From assembly GCA_018385415.1 (NCBI GenBank), contig JAHAZA010000038.1, positions 1 through 58,526 on the forward strand: DNA of 58,526 nucleotides, read 5' to 3'. Shown here one piece after another: positions 1 through 6,799 of the stretch. The stretch comes from Treponema sp. (lineage in GTDB: Bacteria; Spirochaetota; Spirochaetia; Treponematales; Treponemataceae). The notes below the pieces were generated by a model that had not been told where the DNA came from, ran no database searches, and worked only from the letters and a program-made list of their open reading frames with translations. The position numbers were made by a program, and so were the translations under genes. The number at the start of each line of letters is the position of its first letter. Positions within the stretch are counted from its first letter, which is position 1.

Positions 1-8
1 TTACAGAG

Positions 9-124
9 GTTTATATAAACGGCTAAAGTAGCGCCGTTTATATAAACTTGTGTTTTCATTGAAAACACATATTGAATGTTTGCTCGCGCAAACCAATTGC
101 ACATCCTCGGTTGTTGAAACAACC
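9..124 (+). repeat. Four-hairpin cassette, unit A
   Basis: Four inverted repeats lie in series. H1 is a 15-bp perfect stem (9-23 with 33-47) around a loop containing GCTAAAGTAGC. H2 is a 9-bp stem (49-57 with 61-69). A TATTGAA linker follows at 70-76. H3 is a 6-bp stem (78-83 with 88-93). H4 (109-124) is GGTTGT-TGAA-ACAACC. After the unit come a purine-rich SD-like AGGGAAG (141-147) and an ATG at 157 that opens only a five-codon frame before a stop. Unit B repeats the same order of modules with different stem sequences. The unit is non-coding. It could be a 5' leader RNA, a non-autonomous mobile element or an orphan repeat; I know no named family for it. Confidence 0.75.
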
Positions 125-173
125 TGCGGTGTTCAATTTTAGGGAAGAATTATTTTATGAAATATAAAGGAGT

Positions 174-303
174 GTAAGATAAAACCGCTAAAATAGCGCG
201 GCTTTATCTTACCTGAAGTTTGCGTTGCAAACTTATTATTGAACTGCTGTTCCTCATTACATTACGGAACAGCGTAAAAAGCCAATCGATTGTTGAAACA
301 ATC
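174..303 (+). repeat. Four-hairpin cassette, unit B
   Basis: This is a second copy of the module order in unit A. H1 is a 10-bp outer stem (174-183 with 203-212) plus an inner CCGC/GCGG stem around GCTAAAATAGC. H2 is 8 bp (216-223 with 227-234). The same TATTGAA linker lies at 237-243. H3 is 8 bp (246-253 with 266-273) with a 12-nt loop. H4 (288-303) is GATTGT-TGAA-ACAATC. The loops and linker are conserved between units A and B, while the stems differ but stay complementary within each unit. The unit ends 27 nt before the ATG of the thioredoxin-like gene and so probably lies in its leader. Confidence 0.75.
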
Positions 304-330
304 TTCTTGACTTTTTATGGGAGTCTTATT

Positions 331-579
331 ATGGAAATTAAATCAATTAAAATTTTAGGTCGTGACGGATGCCGTAACTGTTCTACAATGTTTCAGAATA
401 CAATGGACATTCTTGCAGAAAAAAACATTGCCTGCGACTGCCAGCATGTTACAGATTTGCAACAGATTATGGCTTACGGCGTTATGAGTCTTCCAGGGCT
501 AGTAATCAACGATAAAGTTGTAAGCTACGGAAAAATTCTTTCTAAGGCTGATATTGAAAAATTCATTGAAGTGAATTAA
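331..579 (+). CDS. Small thioredoxin-like redox protein
   Basis: This 82-residue protein has a thioredoxin fold. Near the N-terminus it carries a C-R-N-C active-site motif (GRDGCRNCSTM), and at about residue 55 the cis-proline stretch SLPGLVIN. It matches the small 'redox-active disulfide protein 2' or MTH895-type thioredoxin family, which is usually cytoplasmic and often sits beside a predicted permease, though no permease is in this window. The ATG at 331 was chosen because GGGAG (319-323) precedes it by 7 nt; the longer upstream frame from 220 runs through the hairpin cassette and is not believable as protein. The gene stands alone, with cassettes upstream and a terminator downstream. Its electron donor and substrate cannot be told. 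Confidence 0.85.
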   Translation: MEIKSIKILGRDGCRNCSTMFQNTMDILAEKNIACDCQHVTDLQQIMAYGVMSLPGLVINDKVVSYGKILSKADIEKFIEVN

Positions 580-692
580 TTTACAAACCTTAAGAAAACA
601 TCTCTGATTTTACTGAAGGTTCAATCATAAAGCAATTATTGCAAGTGCAGGAGGTATGGCACAAAACGGAAAACAGAAAGTCAGAGAATAGA

Positions 693-728
693 AAAGGGGC
701 TGCCCCTGACTTTTATGACAGCCCCTTT
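693..728. terminator. Bidirectional terminator between the thioredoxin-like gene and pta
   Basis: A 10-bp perfect stem (AAAGGGGCTG at 693-702, CAGCCCCTTT at 719-728) lies between converging genes. The stem core GGGGCTG/CAGCCCC is the same as in the terminator at 46145-46186. The A-run and T-run flanks suit termination in both directions. Confidence 0.7.
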
Positions 729-764
729 ATTATATCTGCATCTACCTCAGACGTATTATTTTAC

Positions 765-786
765 AATTATGCCTGTAGTGCTGTAA
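765..786. repeat. 22-bp direct repeat, outer copy (duplicated pta 3' end)
   Basis: These 22 bp are identical to 855-876, exactly 90 bp away. They reproduce the last codons and stop codon of pta outside the gene. Together the two copies bracket the hairpin cassette at 787-854 like a target-site duplication. Confidence 0.85.
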
Positions 787-854
787 AACGCACGCAGGCG
801 TGCTAACGAGTTTTCTTACGAAAACTCGCATAATACAAACATTCAATTCTTAAT
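787..854 (-). repeat. Hairpin cassette C, reverse orientation, behind pta
   Basis: Two perfect hairpins lie here: GCACGC-AG-GCGTGC (790-803) and a 9-bp stem with a TTAC loop (807-828). Read on the minus strand the segment contains ATTGAATGTTTG (837-848), a string also present in unit A (71-82), and its 9-bp hairpin has the same xxGTTTTC/GAAAACxx form as H2 of unit A. It therefore looks like a related, shorter cassette. The flanking 22-bp direct repeats suggest that it was inserted at the pta 3' end. Confidence 0.65.
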
Positions 855-876
855 AATTATGCCTGTAGTGCTGTAA
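855..876. repeat. 22-bp direct repeat, inner copy (pta 3' end)
   Basis: This is the copy that overlaps the true end of pta, with its stop codon at 857-859. It is identical to 765-786. It marks the near boundary of cassette C. Confidence 0.85.
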
Positions 877-1888
877 CAGCGACTGTGGCGATAATATCAT
901 CAACATTACATCCGCGGCTTAAATCGTTCAATGGTTTTGCAAAGCCCTGACATACAGGACCGATTGCCATCCATCCGCCCATGCGCTGACAGATTTTGTA
1001 TCCGATGTTACCAGCATTGATATTAGGGAAGATGAATGTATTTGCATGACCTGCAACTTTGCTTCCTGGTGCTTTAAGCTCACCAACTTCTGGAGCAACT
1101 GCAGCATCAAACTGGAATTCTCCGTCCAATGGAAGGTCTGGTTTTGCAGCTTTTGCAAGTTCTGTAGCTTTCTGAACTTTTGTTACAGTGTCATAATATT
1201 TTGCATCATTTCCAGATCCCTTTGTAGAGAATGAAAGCATTGCAACACGTGGTTCAATTCCTGCAATTTTTGAAGCTGTATCAGCTGAAGCTACTGCGAT
1301 ATCTGCAAGTTCTTCTGCTGATGGTTCAATGTTGATTGCACAGTCACCGAATACTGCAACTCCTTCTGGAACGTACTTGTTTCCGCATTCTGGAGCTACC
1401 ATGATAAAGCATGAAGAAACTGTCTTGATGCCAGGTGCTGTTTTAATAACCTGAAGACCAGGTCTCAATGTATTTGCTGTTGAGTGACATGCTCCAGAAA
1501 CGAATCCATCTGCGTCTTCAGCTTTAAGAATCAATGCACCATACATTGTGTGGTCTTTAAGGATAGCAGCTTTTGCAGCGGCTACATCAGCATATTCAGG
1601 TGCTCCTGTTTTTTTGTTGATTTTTCCTTCACGAGCTTTGAAAAGGAGTTCTGCATATTTGTCTGCGTTTGGATCTTTTGCAGGATCTACAAGTGTAACT
1701 CCGCTAAGATCGGCATTAGAGCCTGATGCTTTAATGTCTTCATCTGAACCGATCAAAATGATTTTTGCGATTCCTTCTTTTACGATACGGCTGGCAGCTT
1801 CAACAACGCGTTTATCTTCACCTTCGCAAAGAACGATTGTTTTTCCTGCAGTCTTAGCTTTTGTCAATAATTCATCTACAAATGCCAT
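857..1888 (-). CDS. pta: Phosphate acetyltransferase
   Basis: This enzyme converts acetyl-CoA and phosphate to acetyl phosphate and CoA (EC 2.3.1.8), the first step of ATP-yielding acetate formation in fermenters. At 343 residues it is the short single-domain form, without the N-terminal DRTGG/CobQ-like region of long Pta proteins. Family features include the N-terminal TIVLCEGEDKRVVEAA, the central SGACHSTANTLRPGLQVIKT and the C-terminal FIFPNINAGNIGYKI. On the coding strand AAGGAAGG lies 7 nt before the ATG. The gene is transcribed alone; ackA is not nearby. The hairpin cassette and the duplicated 3' end lie immediately downstream of its stop. Confidence 0.95.
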   Translation of the reverse strand: MAFVDELLTKAKTAGKTIVLCEGEDKRVVEAASRIVKEGIAKIILIGSDEDIKASGSNADLSGVTLVDPAKDPNADKYAELLFKAREGKINKKTGAPEYADVAAAKAAILKDHTMYGALILKAEDADGFVSGACHSTANTLRPGLQVIKTAPGIKTVSSCFIMVAPECGNKYVPEGVAVFGDCAINIEPSAEELADIAVASADTASKIAGIEPRVAMLSFSTKGSGNDAKYYDTVTKVQKATELAKAAKPDLPLDGEFQFDAAVAPEVGELKAPGSKVAGHANTFIFPNINAGNIGYKICQRMGGWMAIGPVCQGFAKPLNDLSRGCNVDDIIATVAVTALQA

Positions 1889-2045
1889 AAAAAAACCTTC
1901 CTTAAAAGAATTGTATAATATTTGAGTAGGTGAATATTATATCAACATCCAATCGATTGTACAACTTTTCATTTGTTAGAATGAATTAACTTAGTTTTAA
2001 AATAATGCACAAAAAATGAGGCTTTGTTGCAAAAAAAGAATTATC

Positions 2046-2074
2046 TTGACAAAATACAGTAATAGATGCAAAAT
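2046..2074 (+). promoter_or_regulatory. Candidate sigma-70 promoter of the HTH-EIIA gene
   Basis: A perfect -35 TTGACA lies at 2046-2051. The -10 is poor: CAAAAT after 17 bp or AAAATA after 18. The leader to the GTG start would be about 40 nt. Confidence 0.5.
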
Positions 2075-2118
2075 ATTCTAAGAAAAAGTATTCGTTTTAT
2101 TGAAAAAAGAGGTATATC

Positions 2119-2769
2119 GTGGAAGACGACATTCTTACAATTGAAGAAGTTGCAAAATACTTGCGTGTTTCAGAAAGAACAGTTTATGACTGGGCTCAGA
2201 AGGGAGAAATTCCTTCAGGTAAAATTGGAACTGTATGGCGTTTTAAGAAATCAGAAATTGAAAAATGGGTAAATGACCGCCTTTCTTCAGGATCAAAATC
2301 AACAACAGCTAATCAGGCAGTTCAGATCAGAAATATCCTTTCTCCTGACCGCATTGTTTATATTACACAGTCAACAAAGCATGATGCTCTTGTAGAACTT
2401 GCTGCTAATTTGAGCACAGCTCCACAGGTTAAGTTTGCACAGGAGCTTGAAACAGAAATCCTTAAACGCGAAGAACTTATGTCTACAGCTATCGGTCGTG
2501 GTATTGCAATTCCACATGTAAGACTTTCATCTGTTACTGACCTTGTTATGTCAGTAGGAATCTGTAAGTCACCTGTAATCGACTTCCAGACAATAGATGA
2601 TGTTCCAGTTCAGCTTTTGATTATGATTGCAGCAGCTTACAACCAGCATTCTTACTACTTGCAGACATTGAGTTTCTTAAGTTCAAAACTCAAGAACGCA
2701 GAACTTCGTGATGCTCTTCTTAAGTCAACAGATCCAGAAGCTGCATACAAGCTTTTGATCGAAGAATAA
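2119..2769 (+). CDS. Excisionase-type HTH fused to a PTS EIIA (PtsN-like) domain
   Basis: This 216-residue protein joins two domains. Residues about 5-52 form a MerR/excisionase-type helix-turn-helix (EEVAKYLRVSERTVYDW followed by a wing ending KSEIEKWV). Residues about 75-216 form a type-2 PTS EIIA domain resembling PtsN, with the phosphorylatable histidine at 133 in GRGIAIPHVR. No EIIB or EIIC is nearby, so a regulatory role is more likely than sugar transport, for example DNA binding controlled by phosphorylation. The GTG start is supported by AGAGGT about 5 nt upstream. Treponemes, as I recall, lack complete sugar PTS systems but keep HPr and PtsN-like proteins. The DNA target and effector are unknown. 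Confidence 0.85.
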   Translation: MEDDILTIEEVAKYLRVSERTVYDWAQKGEIPSGKIGTVWRFKKSEIEKWVNDRLSSGSKSTTANQAVQIRNILSPDRIVYITQSTKHDALVELAANLSTAPQVKFAQELETEILKREELMSTAIGRGIAIPHVRLSSVTDLVMSVGICKSPVIDFQTIDDVPVQLLIMIAAAYNQHSYYLQTLSFLSSKLKNAELRDALLKSTDPEAAYKLLIEE

Positions 2770-2812
2770 TTTCTTTTTTACGAAATACCTTCAGATTTCA
2801 CTGAAAAATCAA

Positions 2813-4000
2813 TCAGGGAAGATCTACTTCAATCCATTTTGAAGTATCACTTTGTTCTTGGGCAATAAGGCCAAAATTAACTTTTGCCGTTGTTTCCCCA
2901 AGGACAAACTTTGTTCCATTAACTTCAATAGCAGCACCATTTTGATTTAACGCTGCACCAAATACGGCATGACTGTATTCCCTGGAGATAAAAAGCTCAG
3001 TCTGAATGCCAAAATGTTCCAGCATAATGCACATAAGCATGGATCGGCTGTCACAGTCACAGCCAAATCCCTGAACTGCAGCTACAGGAACTGTAAAATC
3101 GGCATGCTCTCTGTCCCGTTCATATTCCATATCCTGAACCCAGTCCATGAGCATTTGAAGCATTTCCATATGTGGACAAACAAAGTTTGCTTTCTGTGCA
3201 ACTGGTAAAAGTTCCTTGTAAACATCAGAGGCAATATTATCAAAGGCATTGTAGCTTTCTCTGAAAATCTGGCGATAATAACGCTGCCAGGCTTCTTTCC
3301 ATTTTTCATGATTTGCATAGATTTTAAGCACAGCATATTCACGTTCAAGCACGAATTTGCTTCTGTCTATTGCATCCGTCTCAAGACTTGAAATGATTGT
3401 CTTTCCGCCGATGTTGAGAATCAGTTCTGCTGCATCATTTTCTGGATAGGCAAAGGTTGTTACAGGTCCTGGACGTCTGAAATCTTCCTGACAGAAAAAA
3501 ACACTGTCGATAATTGAAAGCATGTATTGGTCACAGTCACGGCTTATCTGTGCATCGGCATATGTCAGCATTAAAACATTCTGCTTTTTATCAGGATTGT
3601 TCTTTAAAGGAACCTGAATTGAGAAAGCCCATCCGGCATAAAGCCTCTGATCTGGCATTACAAACTGGAATGTTGAAAGATAGCATTTTCGTCCATACCA
3701 GTTTACTTCTTCTATGCCACCCTTTGCACTTAATTGAGCTATAACATCCTCAATCATTGCCTTTGGGTCCTTGTAGCGTTCCTCTGAATAGAACTTAAGG
3801 GCATATTTTACAGGCATCAGTTTTGATTCAAAAAAGAAGGAATCACGTTCCTTGTTCATATCAGAAAGATAAAAGCCTTCTGGAATATCCATAATAAAGT
3901 TAATGTCCTCGAAGGTATACATTTCTGCGTAAAGGGAACTTGTACCAATAAACAATGCAGAAAAGAAAATAAAAATATGTCTAAAAAACTTTCTTGTCAT
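2813..4000 (-). CDS. Exported transglutaminase-like protein
   Basis: This 395-residue protein starts with a clear signal peptide: MTRKFF, a hydrophobic run, then SSLYAEM. The C-terminal part carries a transglutaminase-like cysteine-protease motif, CDCDSRSML near residue 315 and SREYSHAVFGAAL near residue 344, consistent with a Cys-His catalytic pair. The N-terminal region is a substrate or scaffold domain that I do not recognise. The start at 4000 is preferred over an ATG ten codons upstream because AGAGG lies 7 nt before it and the signal peptide then begins normally. The gene is divergent from the pseudouridine synthase, with only 34 bp between starts. Periplasmic peptide or protein processing is inferred; the substrate is unknown. 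Confidence 0.75.
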   Translation of the reverse strand: MTRKFFRHIFIFFSALFIGTSSLYAEMYTFEDINFIMDIPEGFYLSDMNKERDSFFFESKLMPVKYALKFYSEERYKDPKAMIEDVIAQLSAKGGIEEVNWYGRKCYLSTFQFVMPDQRLYAGWAFSIQVPLKNNPDKKQNVLMLTYADAQISRDCDQYMLSIIDSVFFCQEDFRRPGPVTTFAYPENDAAELILNIGGKTIISSLETDAIDRSKFVLEREYAVLKIYANHEKWKEAWQRYYRQIFRESYNAFDNIASDVYKELLPVAQKANFVCPHMEMLQMLMDWVQDMEYERDREHADFTVPVAAVQGFGCDCDSRSMLMCIMLEHFGIQTELFISREYSHAVFGAALNQNGAAIEVNGTKFVLGETTAKVNFGLIAQEQSDTSKWIEVDLP

Positions 4001-4034
4001 TTTCAGCCTCTTTATATATAGTAAAAACAAGCGT

Positions 4035-4679
4035 ATGAATCCAATTCCTATTATATATGAAAATCAAGAAATTATCATCATAAACAAGCCTCAGGGTGTT
4101 GCCGTTCAGGGAGGGCAGAATATTGCTCATCCTCTGGATAAGGAACTTCCTTTGCAGTTAGGCTATCCAATTTACCTTGTTCATCGTCTTGATCAGGAAA
4201 CTCAAGGTCTTCTGGTTGTTGCAAAAACACCACAGGCTGCCAATAAATGGACTCACTTAATCGGTGAAAAAGCTGTTACAAAGGAATACGATGCTATTTG
4301 TATCGGAGTTCCTTCAAATCCGAAAGGCCAGTTTAAGTCTTCAATCAATGACCGTGGGGTAGAAAAATCTGCCCTTACTTTCTATGAAGTAAAAAAATCA
4401 TGGGATATTGATAGTTACAGACTTTCTTTGATACATCTTACATTGGGAACTGGTCGTATGCACCAGATTCGTATCCATTTAGCCAAAGCAGGCTTTCCGA
4501 TTGCCGGAGATGACAAACATGGTGATTTCAAGGCTAATAAGGCAATTAAAAAGCTTACAGGTATAAAACGCCTGCAGCTTATAAGCTCAAGGCTGACAAT
4601 TCCCATTGATGGGAAAGATATGACATTCCAGCTTGATGTTCCATTTACGGTAGAGAAAAAAGCACCAGTCAGTGAATAG
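4035..4679 (+). CDS. RluA-family RNA pseudouridine synthase
   Basis: This enzyme isomerises uridine to pseudouridine in rRNA or tRNA. The catalytic aspartate is D53 in HRLDQETQGLLV, and the conserved GRMHQIRIHLAKAGFPIAGD follows in the C-terminal half. At 214 residues it is short: it has the catalytic domain only and no N-terminal S4 RNA-binding domain, as in RluA or TruC-type enzymes. The position it modifies cannot be assigned from sequence. No good SD precedes the ATG at 4035. The start sits 34 bp from that of the divergent transglutaminase-like gene, so promoter elements of the two must overlap. Confidence 0.88.
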   Translation: MNPIPIIYENQEIIIINKPQGVAVQGGQNIAHPLDKELPLQLGYPIYLVHRLDQETQGLLVVAKTPQAANKWTHLIGEKAVTKEYDAICIGVPSNPKGQFKSSINDRGVEKSALTFYEVKKSWDIDSYRLSLIHLTLGTGRMHQIRIHLAKAGFPIAGDDKHGDFKANKAIKKLTGIKRLQLISSRLTIPIDGKDMTFQLDVPFTVEKKAPVSE

Positions 4680-4722
4680 GAAGTCTGGGTATAAAAAATA
4701 TTATATTTTTACCTATATTATA

Positions 4723-4751
4723 TTGACCACATTCATTAATTTCTCTATTAT
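4723..4751 (+). promoter_or_regulatory. Sigma-70 promoter of the rimP-nusA-infB operon
   Basis: The -35 TTGACC (4723-4728) and -10 TATTAT (4746-4751) are separated by exactly 17 bp. Transcription should start near 4758, giving a leader of about 90 nt before the rimP start. Confidence 0.8.
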
Positions 4752-4783
4752 ATAGATGTACATTTTAATTACCTTTTAAGATG

Positions 4784-4808
4784 GACTCGTGGGAACGGGT
4801 CTTTTTTT
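4784..4808 (+). terminator. Leader terminator (attenuator) upstream of rimP
   Basis: The stem GACTCG (4784-4789) with CGGGTC (4796-4801) encloses the loop TGGGAA and is followed by seven Ts (4802-4808). It lies between the promoter and the rimP start, where a terminator must act as an attenuator. An enclosing 9-bp perfect pairing, CCTTTTAAG (4772-4780) with CTTAAAAGG (4825-4833), reaches the purine-rich region just before the SD. A terminator in the leader of rimP-nusA operons is known from other bacteria and fits NusA autocontrol. Confidence 0.7.
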
Positions 4809-4847
4809 GTATCTACTCAAATTTCTTAAAAGGATAAGGACAATCGA

Positions 4848-5312
4848 TTGGAATATATTTCATTAAATTCATTTCAGCATTATTCGGACTGTGAAAAAAT
4901 AGTTTCAGGTCTTGGATACATTCTCGTTGAATTAAAGATTATTCCTGCTAAGACAACTGTTAAAATCAGCGCCGTAATTGCATCAAAAGATGTTACAAAA
5001 GACATTGGTGTTGATGACTGTTCCAAAGTACATCATGCATTGCTACCTCGTTTAGAAGAGCTTCTGGGTACTGATGATACGTACATGGAAGTTACATCTC
5101 CTGGAATGGATCGTAACATTAAAAACGCAGCAGAATTTGAAATCTTTAAAGGTCGTGAAGTGCGTGTTTGGGATAAAACTGTAAGTGATTGGGTTGGCGG
5201 TGTAATTACTGCTGCAGATTCTAACAGCGTATCTCTTGAAAATCAGGAAACTAAAGAAACTACAACAGTTAGTTTCGAAAATATTGCGAAAGCTAAATTT
5301 ATTCATATATAG
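4848..5312 (+). CDS. rimP: Ribosome maturation factor RimP
   Basis: RimP assists late assembly of the 30S subunit. The protein has 154 residues, the usual family length. The hallmark YMEVTSPGMDRNIKNAAEF is followed by FKGREVRVW, corresponding to the EVSSPGLDRPL and F-x-R-x-x-G core of RimP. The start is TTG at 4848, supported by AAGGA at 4836-4840 with 7-nt spacing; there is no ATG in a suitable place. It is the first gene of the rimP-nusA-infB-rbfA-truB cluster, in the order conserved across bacteria, and sits behind an attenuator-like leader. Confidence 0.92.
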   Translation: MEYISLNSFQHYSDCEKIVSGLGYILVELKIIPAKTTVKISAVIASKDVTKDIGVDDCSKVHHALLPRLEELLGTDDTYMEVTSPGMDRNIKNAAEFEIFKGREVRVWDKTVSDWVGGVITAADSNSVSLENQETKETTTVSFENIAKAKFIHI

Positions 5313-5327
5313 GGGGCACGAAAAAAA

Positions 5328-6782
5328 ATGGCTTCAGAAATGGGCGAGGCAATTCGCCAGTTAATGCAGGAAAAAGGTCTTTCAGAAGACTCAGTAAAAT
5401 TGACAATTGAGAATATGCTTAAAGCAGCATATAAGAGAACTTTTGGTACAGCTGACAATGCTGTTGTACAGTTTGCTGATGATTTATCAGATGTAACACT
5501 TTTCTCTCGTAAAGAAGTAGTAGATGGTGTATACGATCCTGTTTTCGAAATTGAACTTGAAGATGCACGTGCTCTTTCAGAAGAAATCGAAGTTGGTGAC
5601 GAAATCGATATTCCTCTTGATCCTAAAACAGATTTTGCTCGTTCAGCAGTATCAACAGGTAAGCAGACTGGTCATCAGGGATTGAACGAAAGCTTTAAAG
5701 ACAATCTTTATAACGAATATAAAGACAAAATTGGTGAAATCATCATCGGTTACTACCAGCGTGAAAAGAATGGAAGTATCTATGTTGACTTCGGTAAGGT
5801 AGAAGGTGTTCTTCCTGCTAAATTCCAGTCACCAAGAGAAGAATACGAAAAGAATGACCGTATCCGTGCTCTTATCGTTGATATTAAAAAAACTTCAAGT
5901 GGAATTCAGGTTGTACTTTCAAGAAGTGATCCTGAGTTTGTACGTTCTATCATTGAACTTGAAGTTCCAGAACTTTCTGATAAGACTGTTGAAATCTACA
6001 AAGTAGTACGAGATGCAGGTTATAGAACAAAGATCGCTGTATTCGCAAATCGTGAAGATGTAGATCCAGTTGGAGCTTGTGTAGGTCTCAAAGGAAGTCG
6101 TATTCAGAATGTTATTACAGAACTTTCTGGTGAAAAAATTGATGTTTTGAAATATGACTCAGATCCAGTTGTATTCATCAAAAACGCTTTGAGTCCTGCT
6201 GAAGTAAACAAGGTAATTATCCTTGATGCAGAAAAGAAACAGGCTCTTGCAATTGTTCCAGACAGCCAGTTCTCACTTGCAATTGGTAAGCAGGGACAGA
6301 ATGTTCGTCTTGCAAATAAACTTTGTGACTGGACAATCGATGTTAAGACTGAAGAACAGGCTGCAGAAATGGATCTTTCTGAAGTTGTAAGTCGTCAGGC
6401 TGCAATTAATCTCTTTAATGATGATGGTGCAGAAGAAGAAGGCAGTGCAATCTCTGCTCTTCCTGGTGTAGATGTTCGTGTTGTTGATATTCTTAAAGAA
6501 AGCGGAATTGTTGATATTCAGCAGTTCATTGATGCTTACGAAGAAGATGCTCTTAAAAATATTGAAGGTATTACAGCCGACGATATTGAAACAATCAACA
6601 ATATCATTAATGAAAATGTAGAAATCGTAGAAGAGGGTGATTCTTCAGAAACTCAGAGTCAGGCTGAAGCAGAAGCTGAAGAAGAATATTTCTGTCCAGA
6701 GTGCGGGGCAAAGATTACACTTGAAATGACTGTATGTCCAAAGTGTGGTTGTGAGTTTGAATTCTCGGACGATGAAGAATAG
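5328..6782 (+). CDS. nusA: Transcription elongation/antitermination factor NusA with a C-terminal zinc ribbon
   Basis: NusA binds RNA polymerase and nascent RNA and modulates pausing, termination and antitermination. In order, the 484-residue protein has the NusA N-terminal domain (about 1-125), an S1 domain (about 135-205, KIGEIIIGYYQREKNG onward), two KH domains (about 210-350, with VGACVGLKGSRIQNV and LAIGKQGQNVRLA) and a helix-hairpin-helix region (about 370-425). An acidic linker leads to a C-terminal zinc ribbon with two CPxCG knuckles (CPECG and CPKCG, about 456-475). The zinc ribbon is not part of textbook NusA. AGGGGGC lies upstream of the ATG. It is co-transcribed with rimP, 15 nt away. 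Confidence 0.95.
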   Translation: MASEMGEAIRQLMQEKGLSEDSVKLTIENMLKAAYKRTFGTADNAVVQFADDLSDVTLFSRKEVVDGVYDPVFEIELEDARALSEEIEVGDEIDIPLDPKTDFARSAVSTGKQTGHQGLNESFKDNLYNEYKDKIGEIIIGYYQREKNGSIYVDFGKVEGVLPAKFQSPREEYEKNDRIRALIVDIKKTSSGIQVVLSRSDPEFVRSIIELEVPELSDKTVEIYKVVRDAGYRTKIAVFANREDVDPVGACVGLKGSRIQNVITELSGEKIDVLKYDSDPVVFIKNALSPAEVNKVIILDAEKKQALAIVPDSQFSLAIGKQGQNVRLANKLCDWTIDVKTEEQAAEMDLSEVVSRQAAINLFNDDGAEEEGSAISALPGVDVRVVDILKESGIVDIQQFIDAYEEDALKNIEGITADDIETINNIINENVEIVEEGDSSETQSQAEAEAEEEYFCPECGAKITLEMTVCPKCGCEFEFSDDEE

Positions 6783-6799
6783 AGGTTTAATAGAAATAT

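Noticed and set aside
157..177. ATG with SD at 157 after unit A, as a gene start
   Set aside because: It opens five codons then a stop. It may be a relic of a duplicated gene start but is not a gene.
220..330. Longer N-terminus for the thioredoxin-like gene
   Set aside because: The extension translates the hairpin cassette and has no SD; the ATG at 331 has both SD and family-like start.
629..691. Short frame AGGMAQNGKQKVRE with AGGAGGT next to ATG at 656
   Set aside because: The SD-like sequence abuts the ATG with no spacing and the frame gives only 11 residues. It might be the relic of a longer gene, but a stop at 614-616 cuts it and nothing around it is recognisable.
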